Source of the DNA: Dehalococcoidia bacterium
GTDB lineage: Bacteria > Chloroflexota > Dehalococcoidia > GIF9 > AB-539-J10
Assembly: GCA_030606165.1 (NCBI GenBank)
Contig: JAUWGZ010000002.1
Span: 1-39,231, forward strand
DNA: 39,231 nucleotides
Reading direction: 5' to 3'
Positions 22,753-31,702 of the stretch are shown here, piece by piece. Each line of letters opens with the position of its first letter. Position 1 is the first letter of the stretch. The position numbers and the translations under genes are program-made. The notes beneath the pieces were generated by a model, which was given only the letters and a program-made list of their open reading frames with translations, was not told the DNA's origin and did not search any database.

Positions 22753-24957
22753 ATGACCAAAGACAATAATGAACTTGATTTATTCTTTTACCCATCATCG
22801 GTGGCAATCGTAGGTGCTTCGGAAAAACTGAGTTCCTACGGTGCTAGGTATATTCAAGCCCTTCTCGACTTCGGATATAAAGGAAAAATTTACGCTGTTA
22901 ATCATACCGGCAATGAAGTCTTGGGATATAAAATATACCATAGTGTGCTAGATATCCCGGACAATGTTGATCTGGCAGCTATTTGTGTGGCAAATCATTT
23001 TGTCCCCCGAATTATACAGGATTGTGTGAACAAGAAAATTAAAGCAGCGATTGTATTAAGCGCTGGCTTTAGTGAGTCCGGTGGTGAAGGGCGTTTATTC
23101 GAAGAGGAGCTGGCAAAGATAGCCGAACAGGGTATTCGTATTATGGGGCCGAATTGCTTTGGTACATATTGCCCTAATGGCGGTATTACGATACTTCCCG
23201 GTGCTGGTCTTCCCAAACAGGGAGGGTGTACTGCTCTAATTGCACAAAGCGGTCAGCTTTCAGAGATGATAACAGCACGTTCTTTTGGTGAAGGTATCAG
23301 ATATTCAAAGGTCGCCAGTTACGGAAACGCCTGTAATATTAATGAAGCACATTTACTGGATTATCTGATTCAAGATGATGAAACAAAAATTATAATGTCT
23401 TACCTCGAGGGGGTAAGGGATGGACGCCGGTTTTTTGAAATAGCCCGTCGGAATGTCGACAAGAAACCCTTGTTGTTGTGGAAGGCAGGATTTACTAATG
23501 TTGGAGCTGCGGCAGCAAAATCCCACACTAATTCGCTGGCAGGATCCAGCATGGTCTGGGATGCTTTCTACCGCCAGACTCATGCTATTAAGATAAACAG
23601 TCTGGAAGAATTAGTAGATACTAATATTGGTTTCTCGTGTTTGCCGGCTGGTTGTGGAAGGCGGATTGCCCTTATAAGCGGAGGCGGTGCTGGTACGGTA
23701 ATTGGTGCCGATGCTGCTGAAAACGCCGGTTTAATCATGCCTCCTTTGACTCCCGACGTCGATAAGCAGTTACGTGCCATACTGCCACCAGTCGGCACTT
23801 CAATCAAAAATCCCCTCGATATCGGCTTTCCGCATCCATCATCAACAGTATTACAGTCAGTTTTGGAAACTCTAGCAGCCAGTGACCAGATTGATGTTGT
23901 GGTAATTCGCCGTATCTTCTTCTCTATCGCGGTAAGCAAAATATTTGCAGGGACAGCGGCACAGTCCGATGAAGAACAACAGGCACTTCTCGAAATACCG
24001 ATCAATATTAAGAAAAAGTACGGCAAACCGGTAATTATTATTTTGCCCGAAGAGCTGACTGGAGCCGATGCTATCAAACTGGAAGAGGAGCGGCGTACAA
24101 TTCGTGACTACTTCTTTAAGAATGGCATACCTGTTTATCCGACCGAAAACAGGGCTTTCACAGCTATAGCACATCTGGCAGATTTTAAAGATAACATGGA
24201 TAAACATTACACGGCTGAAGAAAGTATTGTTGAGAGTAAAACAACTACTTATGATACTTTCTCCAGGATAAGCAAAGCATCGGTTTCTCCCATATTAAAC
24301 GAAATTGAGTGCAAGGAAATTCTGAAAGAAGCTGGCGTTAATGTTGTAGAGACAAAACTGGCCAAAACGAGAGAGGAAGCTCTGGCTATCAGCAAGCAAC
24401 TTGGCTACCCGGTAGTGATGAAGATAATATCACCACAAATTACCCATAAATCAGATATCGGAGGCGTCAAACTGGGATTGAAAACCTCTCTACAAGTAGG
24501 CAAAGCTTATGACAGCATAATGAATGCAGTCCGGAATAAAGCTTCTGGAGCGACGATTGAAGGCGTTTCGATCCAGAAAATGGCTCCTTCAGGTGTCGAA
24601 CTGGTCATTGGCATGACTAAGGATTCCCAATTCGGTTCCATGTTGATGTTCGGTCTCGGTGGCATTTTCATTGAGGTATTAAAAGATGTTTCTTTCCGGA
24701 TCATACCATTGTCCAGAGAAGATGCCAGAGAGATGATTCGCGAGATAAAAGGTTTCCGTTTGCTGGAAGGATATAGAGGTCAGCCTCCAGTTAATATAAC
24801 CTATTTGGAAGAGCTATTACTCAAAGTATCACGATTTGTAACGGATTGCCCCCAAATTAAAGAGATAGATATTAATCCAATTATTGCTTATGCCGATGGT
24901 GCTGTGGCAGTTGATGCTCGAATTATTCTCGAACCGAATAACGTGATTTCCGGTTAG
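22753..24957 (+). CDS. ADP-forming acyl-CoA synthetase (acetate-CoA ligase type, fused alpha-beta)
   Basis: This single 734-residue chain has the NDP-forming layout: CoA-binding domain (SSVAIVGASEK near 15), succinyl-CoA-synthetase-like domain with phosphohistidine His258 (KSHTNSLAGS), a long linker from about 460-520, and a C-terminal ATP-grasp domain (GYPVVMKIISPQITHKSDIGGVKLG, then GLGGIFIEVLKD). These enzymes turn acyl-CoA, ADP and phosphate into acid, CoA and ATP, a common energy-conserving step in fermenters. Following acetoacetyl-CoA thiolysis it could harvest ATP from acetyl-CoA. Substrate range (acetyl, aryl-acyl) cannot be read. It appears to have its own promoter. Confidence 0.88.
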   Translation: MTKDNNELDLFFYPSSVAIVGASEKLSSYGARYIQALLDFGYKGKIYAVNHTGNEVLGYKIYHSVLDIPDNVDLAAICVANHFVPRIIQDCVNKKIKAAIVLSAGFSESGGEGRLFEEELAKIAEQGIRIMGPNCFGTYCPNGGITILPGAGLPKQGGCTALIAQSGQLSEMITARSFGEGIRYSKVASYGNACNINEAHLLDYLIQDDETKIIMSYLEGVRDGRRFFEIARRNVDKKPLLLWKAGFTNVGAAAAKSHTNSLAGSSMVWDAFYRQTHAIKINSLEELVDTNIGFSCLPAGCGRRIALISGGGAGTVIGADAAENAGLIMPPLTPDVDKQLRAILPPVGTSIKNPLDIGFPHPSSTVLQSVLETLAASDQIDVVVIRRIFFSIAVSKIFAGTAAQSDEEQQALLEIPINIKKKYGKPVIIILPEELTGADAIKLEEERRTIRDYFFKNGIPVYPTENRAFTAIAHLADFKDNMDKHYTAEESIVESKTTTYDTFSRISKASVSPILNEIECKEILKEAGVNVVETKLAKTREEALAISKQLGYPVVMKIISPQITHKSDIGGVKLGLKTSLQVGKAYDSIMNAVRNKASGATIEGVSIQKMAPSGVELVIGMTKDSQFGSMLMFGLGGIFIEVLKDVSFRIIPLSREDAREMIREIKGFRLLEGYRGQPPVNITYLEELLLKVSRFVTDCPQIKEIDINPIIAYADGAVAVDARIILEPNNVISG

Positions 24958-25053
24958 TTTTGCTCTATAATATTATTTTAAAGTTTTACAAATAACTAGA
25001 AGGCTGATGATTTTAAGCAAATTGCCTTTTAAGAACGGTTTTAAACAAAGAGG

Positions 25054-25635
25054 ATGCCAAAACAAAATACTATCTGTTCTAATCCTGTCAAAAAGTATAT
25101 CGAGCAGGCCAAGTCCTTTCACGGTTATGCTGCACCAGGGATAATTATCGGGGGGTTTATGGTTGACCTTGCCTACCAGCATCTACCTGAAGGAGTCCTG
25201 CTCGATGCCATCAGTGAGACACAAGTCTGTCTACCGGATGCCTTGCAATTGCTGACTCACTGTACTGTAGGCAACGGCTGGCTTAAAGTTATCGATTTAG
25301 GCCGTTTTGCGTTGACTCTTTACGACCCGAATAACGGTAACGGTATCAGGGTCTATGTAAATCCGGCCAAACTTGAAAAATGGCCGGAAATAAAGAACTG
25401 GTTCTTTAAACTGGTACCCAAAAAAGAGCAGGATACACAACGATTAATGAAACAGATACAGGAAGCCGGGTCTGATATTTGTGATTATGAAAAGGTAAAA
25501 GTTAAACTCAATAAGGTGACTAAGAAGCACCACTCCAATCTTGGTATCTGCTCGCGCTGTAAAGAGTCATACCCGGTAGCGGACGGGGATGTATGCCTCG
25601 GCTGTCAAGGTAAAGCCCCTTATCTAAACAAATGA
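25054..25635 (+). CDS. FmdE-family protein with C-terminal zinc ribbon
   Basis: The 193-residue protein matches the FmdE (formylmethanofuran dehydrogenase subunit E) domain. It has SFHGYAAPGIIIGGFM near residue 21, ISETQVCLPDALQLLTHCTVGNGW near 53, and VIDLGRFALTLYD with GIRVYVN. A C-terminal zinc ribbon follows at about 165-185 (CSRCKESYPVADGDVCLGC). FmdE-like proteins occur beside molybdenum or tungsten enzymes in non-methanogens and are thought to assist cofactor or metal supply; no activity is established. It stands directly upstream of two molybdoenzyme operons, consistent with a maturation role. The basis is motif recognition. Confidence 0.75.
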   Translation: MPKQNTICSNPVKKYIEQAKSFHGYAAPGIIIGGFMVDLAYQHLPEGVLLDAISETQVCLPDALQLLTHCTVGNGWLKVIDLGRFALTLYDPNNGNGIRVYVNPAKLEKWPEIKNWFFKLVPKKEQDTQRLMKQIQEAGSDICDYEKVKVKLNKVTKKHHSNLGICSRCKESYPVADGDVCLGCQGKAPYLNK

Positions 25636-25675
25636 TTAAGAATAAGCCCGGATCTCATCACAAAAGGAGTGAACA

Positions 25676-28180
25676 ATGTCAGAGAAAGTATTTATTAACT
25701 GTACCGGCGGCGGACCGATTCGGGTACATGTGAAAAACGGCAAGATCACTCGTGTCCGGCCGTTAGTCTTTGATGAGAATGATGCTCCTTCCTGGACTAT
25801 AGAAGCTGGAGGGCAAAAATTCACCCCGCCTAGGAAGGCCTGTGTAGCCTCCTTTGCTCTTACCGAAAAGGAAAGAGTATATTCTAAGGACAGAATCTTA
25901 TATCCGTTAAAGCGTGTTGATTTCGATCAGAATGGCGAAAGACACCCGGAAAACAGAGGCAAATCGGGTTATGAGCGAATCAGTTGGGATGAAGCCATAA
26001 ATATCGTCTCCGGCGAGATGAAACGAATCAGAAGTGCTTACGGACCGGAGGCTATAGTATCCCGGGGTTCTTCTCATCACAACTGGGGTAATGTCGGTTA
26101 CCGGAGCAGTACCTGGGCACGGTTTTTCAACTTAATCGGTTTCACTGACATTTTAGATAATCCCGACAGCTGGGAAGGCTGGCATTGGGGAGCTCCCCAT
26201 GCTTACGGTTTTTTCTGGCGTCTGGGTAATCCCGAGCAATACGACCTGTTAGAAGACGCCCTGAAAAACACTGAAATGGTTATATATTGGAGCAACGACC
26301 CCGATTCCACCCACGGCATTTACGGCGGTAACGAATCAGCCCTATGGCGTATCTGGATGAGAGACCTGGGGATTAAACAGGTCTTTCTCGATCCCTACTG
26401 TAACTATACGGCGGCGATTCACAGTGAAAAATGGATTGCTTACCGGCCGGGTACGGAAACAGCTCTGGCGATGGCCATTGCCTATGTGTGGTTAACAGAA
26501 GATACCTATGACAAACAATATATCGAGACCCATTCTCTCGGATTCGATGAATTTAAAAGCTATATCCTGGGTAAAGAAGACGGCGTAGCCAAGACCCCGG
26601 AATGGGCTGCTGAAATTTGTGATGTACCCGCGCGTAATATCATTGCTTTAGCCAGAGAATGGGCATCCAAGAGGACAATGCTATCCAGCGGCACTAAAGG
26701 CGGCGAGGGCGGTGCCTGCCGGCAGGCTTACGCTACTGAATGGGCGAGAATGATGGTTTTCCTGGCAGCGATGCAGGGAATGGGTAAACCGGGGTCCAAT
26801 ATCTGGGGTACTACGCTGGGTCCTCCCTTTAACGCTACACTTGATTTTCCCGGTTATGCCCAGGGCGGCATCAACAGGTTAGCCAAAAAACCGGCGGTTA
26901 ATCCGGTGAAACAGCGTATTTACCGCTTACTGCTGCCCGAAGCTATTCTGAATCCCCCGATTAAATGGATGGGAGATGGTTTCTGCGGCAACTCGATTGA
27001 ACAACAGTTTAACAAATATGTATATCCCCTGCCCGGCTGTTCCGAAGTCAAAATGTTTTACCGCTACGGCGGCGCTTTCATTGCCACAATGACCGAGACT
27101 AACCGATGGGTCAGGATGTACCAGAGCCCTAAGTTAGAATTTGTGGTTAATCAGGACTGCTGGTGGTGCACCGAGACTAAATTTGCTGACATCATCCTAC
27201 CCGCCTGTACAAACCTGGAACGTAACGACATCAGCGAATGGGCCAGCGCTGGTGGGTATTCCGTACACGGAGCCGGTGCTTGTAATCACCGAGTTATCGT
27301 TTACCAGCAGAAATGTGTCGAGCCGGTCGGCGAATCAAAATCAGATTATCAGATTTTCTGCGAATTGGCGGAAAGGCTTGGAGTAAAAGAGGAGTTTACG
27401 GAGGGTAACACCGAGGAAGACTGGATCAAGATAATGTTCGATTCATCCGACCTTCCAAAGTATATCTCATTCGAAGAATTTAAGAAAAAAGGCTATTATA
27501 TCGTACCCCAGCTGGAAAATTATAAACCGACGCCCTCCCTGCGCTGGTTCTATGAAGGCCGGGAATGCGATACGCCGGACCTCGGTAATGCCAAGAGGAA
27601 TACCGAAAAAGGGAAAGAGCTGGGCACTTACTCCGGCAAACTCGAGTTTGTCTCGCAAAGCTTGTTGAAGCACACCCCGGATGATGACGAAAGACCGCCG
27701 CTGGTTCATTACATTCCGAGCTGGGAAGGGCATCAATCCGACCTGGCGAAGAAATATCCGCTGCAGCTTATTTCGCCTCATCCACGCTATTCCTTCCACA
27801 CCCAACATGATTCTCACGTGCCGTGGCTGTCTGATATACCAGGCCACCGGATCTGGAAAGACGGGTATGATTATCAGGTAGTACGTATACATCCGACTGA
27901 TGCGGCCACCAGAGGTATTCAAAATAACGATATCGTGAAGCTATATAACGATAGAGGTGCCGTGTTGTTAATCGCCCGGATTACAGAAAGAATCAGGCCA
28001 GGCGTAGTGCATTCGTGCGAAGGCTCCGCTAAATACGACCCGCTCGAACCGGGTAAAGCCGGCAGTATCGACCGGGGGGGTTGCATCAATGTGCTCACAC
28101 CTTCCCGGATGCTCTCAAAGAACGTACCGGGAATGGCACCTAACTCATGTCTAGTCGAAGTATCCAAGTGGGAAGTTTAA
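25676..28180 (+). CDS. Pyrogallol-phloroglucinol transhydroxylase-type large subunit (copy 1)
   Basis: This 834-residue member of the DMSO reductase superfamily lacks the usual N-terminal [4Fe-4S] cysteines and a Tat signal, as does Pelobacter transhydroxylase (AthL/BthL), and is cytoplasmic. By comparison with remembered Pelobacter sequence and numbering, the catalytic trio is conserved with a constant offset of 10: His134 (His144), Asp164 (Asp174) and Tyr394 (Tyr404). Metal-ligand Ser165 (Ser175) lies in NPDSWEGWHWG. The enzyme moves a hydroxyl from 1,2,3,5-tetrahydroxybenzene to pyrogallol, yielding phloroglucinol. AAAGGAGTG precedes the ATG. The partner small subunit follows 4 bases later. 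Resorcinol or hydroxyhydroquinone hydroxylation is an alternative. Confidence 0.88.
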   Translation: MSEKVFINCTGGGPIRVHVKNGKITRVRPLVFDENDAPSWTIEAGGQKFTPPRKACVASFALTEKERVYSKDRILYPLKRVDFDQNGERHPENRGKSGYERISWDEAINIVSGEMKRIRSAYGPEAIVSRGSSHHNWGNVGYRSSTWARFFNLIGFTDILDNPDSWEGWHWGAPHAYGFFWRLGNPEQYDLLEDALKNTEMVIYWSNDPDSTHGIYGGNESALWRIWMRDLGIKQVFLDPYCNYTAAIHSEKWIAYRPGTETALAMAIAYVWLTEDTYDKQYIETHSLGFDEFKSYILGKEDGVAKTPEWAAEICDVPARNIIALAREWASKRTMLSSGTKGGEGGACRQAYATEWARMMVFLAAMQGMGKPGSNIWGTTLGPPFNATLDFPGYAQGGINRLAKKPAVNPVKQRIYRLLLPEAILNPPIKWMGDGFCGNSIEQQFNKYVYPLPGCSEVKMFYRYGGAFIATMTETNRWVRMYQSPKLEFVVNQDCWWCTETKFADIILPACTNLERNDISEWASAGGYSVHGAGACNHRVIVYQQKCVEPVGESKSDYQIFCELAERLGVKEEFTEGNTEEDWIKIMFDSSDLPKYISFEEFKKKGYYIVPQLENYKPTPSLRWFYEGRECDTPDLGNAKRNTEKGKELGTYSGKLEFVSQSLLKHTPDDDERPPLVHYIPSWEGHQSDLAKKYPLQLISPHPRYSFHTQHDSHVPWLSDIPGHRIWKDGYDYQVVRIHPTDAATRGIQNNDIVKLYNDRGAVLLIARITERIRPGVVHSCEGSAKYDPLEPGKAGSIDRGGCINVLTPSRMLSKNVPGMAPNSCLVEVSKWEV

Positions 28181-28184
28181 GCAA

Positions 28185-29021
28185 ATGACAAGATACGGAA
28201 TGGTTATCGACATTACCCGGTGTAACGGGTGTTATAACTGCTTCATCGCCTGCCGTGACGAGTATTGCGGCAATGACTATCCTCCGTATTCGGCGGCGCA
28301 ACCCGATAAAGGCTCTTTCTGGATAAAAATTATCGAGAAAGAGCGGGGGAAATACCCCCATCCGGTAGGAGTAGCTTACACTCCAATACTCTGCCAGCAT
28401 TGTGATGAAGCTAATTGTGTTAAAGCCGCTAAAAACGGGGAGATTTACCGCCGCGAAGACGGCATAGTCATTATCGACCCTGAGAAATCAAAAGGGAAGA
28501 AAGAATTAATGTCCGCCTGCCCTTACCGGGTCATCTACTGGAACGACGAAAAAAATATACCCCAAAAATGCACCTTCTGTGCCCATTTGCTTGATGCCGG
28601 CTGGAAAGAACCCCGGTGTGTCGAAGCCTGCCCCACGGCCGCTTTAAAGTTCGGCGACTTGGACGATCCGAACAGTGAAGTCGCCAAACTCGTTGCTGCG
28701 GGCAAGGTCGAAATACTGCATCCCGAATACAATATGAAAGAAAAGGTAAGCTATATCGGTTTACCGAAGCGGTTTATCGCCGGCACGGTAGTCTTCGGCG
28801 ATACGGATGAATGTGCGGATAAGGTCACCGTAACCATCAGTGACGGACAGGAAAAGGAAACGTTAAAGACCAATAATTATGGTGATTTTGAGTTAGACGG
28901 GCTGCCATCCAATAAAGAATATACCGTTAGAATCAGCTATACCGGTTACAAACCGCAAACATTTAAAGTCTTCACCAGAGACGATGTATGTATGGGCGAT
29001 ATATTTTTGACCCGTAAATAG
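28185..29021 (+). CDS. Transhydroxylase-type iron-sulfur small subunit (copy 1)
   Basis: The 278-residue electron-transfer subunit belongs to the preceding large subunit. Twelve cysteines for three [4Fe-4S] clusters occur in the same pattern as Pelobacter BthS: CNGCYNCFIAC (4), CQHCDEANC (3), CPY (1), CTFC (2) and RCVEAC (2). The region that would bind a fourth cluster is replaced by KSKGKKELMSACPY. Residues about 195-278 form a beta-sandwich tail (GTVVFGD, NNYGDFELDGLPSNKEYTVRISYTGY), the carboxypeptidase-regulatory/Cna-B-like domain also present in BthS. No signal peptide is present. It is the closest match to known transhydroxylase small subunits of the two in this cluster. Confidence 0.9.
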   Translation: MTRYGMVIDITRCNGCYNCFIACRDEYCGNDYPPYSAAQPDKGSFWIKIIEKERGKYPHPVGVAYTPILCQHCDEANCVKAAKNGEIYRREDGIVIIDPEKSKGKKELMSACPYRVIYWNDEKNIPQKCTFCAHLLDAGWKEPRCVEACPTAALKFGDLDDPNSEVAKLVAAGKVEILHPEYNMKEKVSYIGLPKRFIAGTVVFGDTDECADKVTVTISDGQEKETLKTNNYGDFELDGLPSNKEYTVRISYTGYKPQTFKVFTRDDVCMGDIFLTRK

Positions 29022-29107
29022 CTATGGTCATTATAAATAAGCACACCAGTAATTCTGTTTACTCACGGAAGCGATATTTCATTGCTTTCAAATAAAAGGA
29101 ATTAGTA

Positions 29108-31702
29108 TTGGCAAAAAAAGTGAGGCAGGAAAAGGACGGCGGCAAAACTATCATCAAAGGACTGGGGTTTTGTTCTATCGCCGCCGACAGTAACACCGTT
29201 CAAATAGAGATTAAGGACGGTAAGATTGTCCGCATCCGGCCTCTTCATTACGACTGGAAATATAAGAATCTCAAACCCTGGAAAATAGAAGCCCGGGGTA
29301 AAACTTTCCAACCCCAGATGAAATCGCTCATCCCCCCTTACAGCCTCGGTTATAAAAATCGGGTTTTTTCACCCAACCGGGTGCCCTATCCAATGAAAAG
29401 GGTGGATTGGGATCCACAGGGGGAAAGGAATCCGCAAAACCGGGGTACCAGTAAATATGTCCGGATTAGCTGGGAAGAAGCCTTAGATATCATTGTCAGC
29501 GAAATCAAACGGATCAGGCAGCAGTATGGCATGGAAGCCATTCTCTCCCAGTCGGACGGACATGGTGAAACGATGGCGATAAATGCGGCCCACGGCTGCC
29601 ACCGCAAGCTCCTGCGGTTATTAGGCGGTTATACGCTGCAAACCCGGAATACGGACAGCTGGGAAGGCTGGTACTGGGGTGCCAAACATGTCTGGGGTTG
29701 CGAGAATCTTGGTCAGATGACTCCAGTCACTAACGTTATCTCTGATGTATCTAAAAACACGGATGCCATCTTTTTCTGGGGCTGCGACCCGGAGACGACT
29801 CCCTGGGGCTTCGACGGCCAGTTAGCCAGTCGGTTATGTTACTGGTTTACGGAAATCGGGATTAAGTCTATCTACGTCAGCCCGGATTTGAATTACGGGG
29901 CGGCTGTCCATAGCGATAAATGGATTCCGATACTGCCCAATACGGATGCCGCATTATACCTCGCCATCGCTTACGTCTGGATGACGGAAGGTAGCTACGA
30001 TAAAGAATATGTAAAAACACATACCAAGGGTTTCGAAAAATTCCAGGACTACGTTCTCGGTAAAGAAGATGGCGTTCCCAAAACACCTAAATGGGCGTCC
30101 CCTATAACCGGCATACCGTCTTACACTATCAAAGCACTAGCCATATACTGGAGCAAGCATAGGGTCAGTTTTGCGATAGGTAATGGAGGGCCCGGTATCC
30201 GGGGACCTTACGCTACGGAACCGGCCAGGCTCCAAATTTTGCTGCTAGCGATGCAAGGCGTTGGCAAACCCGGCGTCCACCAGTTTAAGATGATCGAATG
30301 GGGTCTCTATAATAAGAAAACGAATATTCCTCTCCCCCATCCGAAATACGTACCGGATTTATCAGATGTCCAGCGAGGCTGGCGTTATACGGATACACCC
30401 CGTCAGTTCATCCCTAAAAATAAGATTCATGACGCCATTCTGCGGCCCCCGTTAAAATGGTATGGCACTACTCTTTCCCGCGACTCTACCGACCAGCAAT
30501 TTATTCCTTATCAATATCCTTTACCTGATAGCACAGAGATACACATGATATGGACGGACAGTCCTTCTTGGATGAGTTGCTGGACCGATACCAACGATTT
30601 CGTCCGGGCGCTAAGAAGTCCGAAGATAGAATTTGTCTTAGCCCAGCACCCATGGTTTGAAAATGATTGTCTGTTGGCAGACATAGTATTGCCATCGATT
30701 ACCAAGATGGAGTGCGATGATATTGGTGTCGAAACTATGAGCGGACAGTTTTATATGGCATATCCCGAGCCTAAGGCCATCGAACCGCGGGGAGAAGCAA
30801 AGAGCAATTACCAGATTGTGTGTGATATCGCCGCCAGATTTAATCTGCTCGAAGAATATACCGATGGTAAAAGCCCTGAGGAATGGATTAGAGCCGGTTA
30901 TGAGGCCTCTGGTGTCGCGAAATATATTAGCTGGGAAGAGTTCAATAAGAAAGGCTATTATATCGTTCCCAACGATGAACATTGGCAGGAACAGAAAGCC
31001 GGTTTGGCCGCTTTTTACGAGGATCCGGGGAATAATCCTTTAGAAACTCCCAGCGGTAAAATCGAGTTCTATTCTGAGAGACTGGCCGTTAATTTCCCCG
31101 CTGATAACGAGCGGCCTCCGGTCCCGCACTGGATACCTTCCGGGGCTACTCATCAGGAGAGTCTGCATTCCGATAGAGCAAAGGAATATCCTTTACTGGT
31201 GGAATCCAATCATCCCCGCTGGCGGGTTCATTCCCAGCATGACGATATGACCTGGACGCGGGAAATCCATACCTGTAAAGTCAGAGGCCAGGATGGCTAT
31301 TTATATGAGCCGGTCTGGCTTAATCCGATAGTTGCCGGAGCACGGCATATTAAAGATGGCGATGTGGTTAAAATATACAATGAACGCGGGGCCCTGCTGG
31401 CCGGTGCCTGGGTTACCGAAAGAATCCGGCCGGGTGTCGTTTATATCGACCACGGCAGCCGGTGGGACCCCATCATACCCGGCGAACTGGATAGAGGCGG
31501 GGCAATTAATACCATCACGCCCCATAATACTACCTCTAAAAACGCCAGCGGCATGGTTTGCAGCGGCTTTTTAGTGGAGGTGGCCGGCGTCGATCTGGAA
31601 GCGTTGAAAAAAAAGTATCCGGAAGCTTTTAACCGTCCCTATGACAACATTGCCGGGCTTGTAGTAGAACGCGTTTTACACGGAGAAAAAAGCCGTGGGT
31701 AA
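29108..31702 (+). CDS. Transhydroxylase-type molybdoenzyme large subunit (copy 2, divergent)
   Basis: This 864-residue paralogue of copy 1 also lacks N-terminal cluster cysteines and a Tat signal. It keeps the metal-ligand region NTDSWEGWYWG with Asp183 and Ser184, and a His152 that can align with catalytic His134 of copy 1. The segment around the catalytic Tyr of copy 1 is rewritten (IPLPHPKYVPD instead of DFPGYAQGG), so a Tyr there is uncertain, which points to a different substrate. The start is TTG at 29108 with AAGGA 7 bases upstream. An 86-base gap separates it from copy 1's small subunit. A hydroxyhydroquinone, resorcinol or catechol-type hydroxytransferase is possible. Confidence 0.83.
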   Translation: MAKKVRQEKDGGKTIIKGLGFCSIAADSNTVQIEIKDGKIVRIRPLHYDWKYKNLKPWKIEARGKTFQPQMKSLIPPYSLGYKNRVFSPNRVPYPMKRVDWDPQGERNPQNRGTSKYVRISWEEALDIIVSEIKRIRQQYGMEAILSQSDGHGETMAINAAHGCHRKLLRLLGGYTLQTRNTDSWEGWYWGAKHVWGCENLGQMTPVTNVISDVSKNTDAIFFWGCDPETTPWGFDGQLASRLCYWFTEIGIKSIYVSPDLNYGAAVHSDKWIPILPNTDAALYLAIAYVWMTEGSYDKEYVKTHTKGFEKFQDYVLGKEDGVPKTPKWASPITGIPSYTIKALAIYWSKHRVSFAIGNGGPGIRGPYATEPARLQILLLAMQGVGKPGVHQFKMIEWGLYNKKTNIPLPHPKYVPDLSDVQRGWRYTDTPRQFIPKNKIHDAILRPPLKWYGTTLSRDSTDQQFIPYQYPLPDSTEIHMIWTDSPSWMSCWTDTNDFVRALRSPKIEFVLAQHPWFENDCLLADIVLPSITKMECDDIGVETMSGQFYMAYPEPKAIEPRGEAKSNYQIVCDIAARFNLLEEYTDGKSPEEWIRAGYEASGVAKYISWEEFNKKGYYIVPNDEHWQEQKAGLAAFYEDPGNNPLETPSGKIEFYSERLAVNFPADNERPPVPHWIPSGATHQESLHSDRAKEYPLLVESNHPRWRVHSQHDDMTWTREIHTCKVRGQDGYLYEPVWLNPIVAGARHIKDGDVVKIYNERGALLAGAWVTERIRPGVVYIDHGSRWDPIIPGELDRGGAINTITPHNTTSKNASGMVCSGFLVEVAGVDLEALKKKYPEAFNRPYDNIAGLVVERVLHGEKSRG

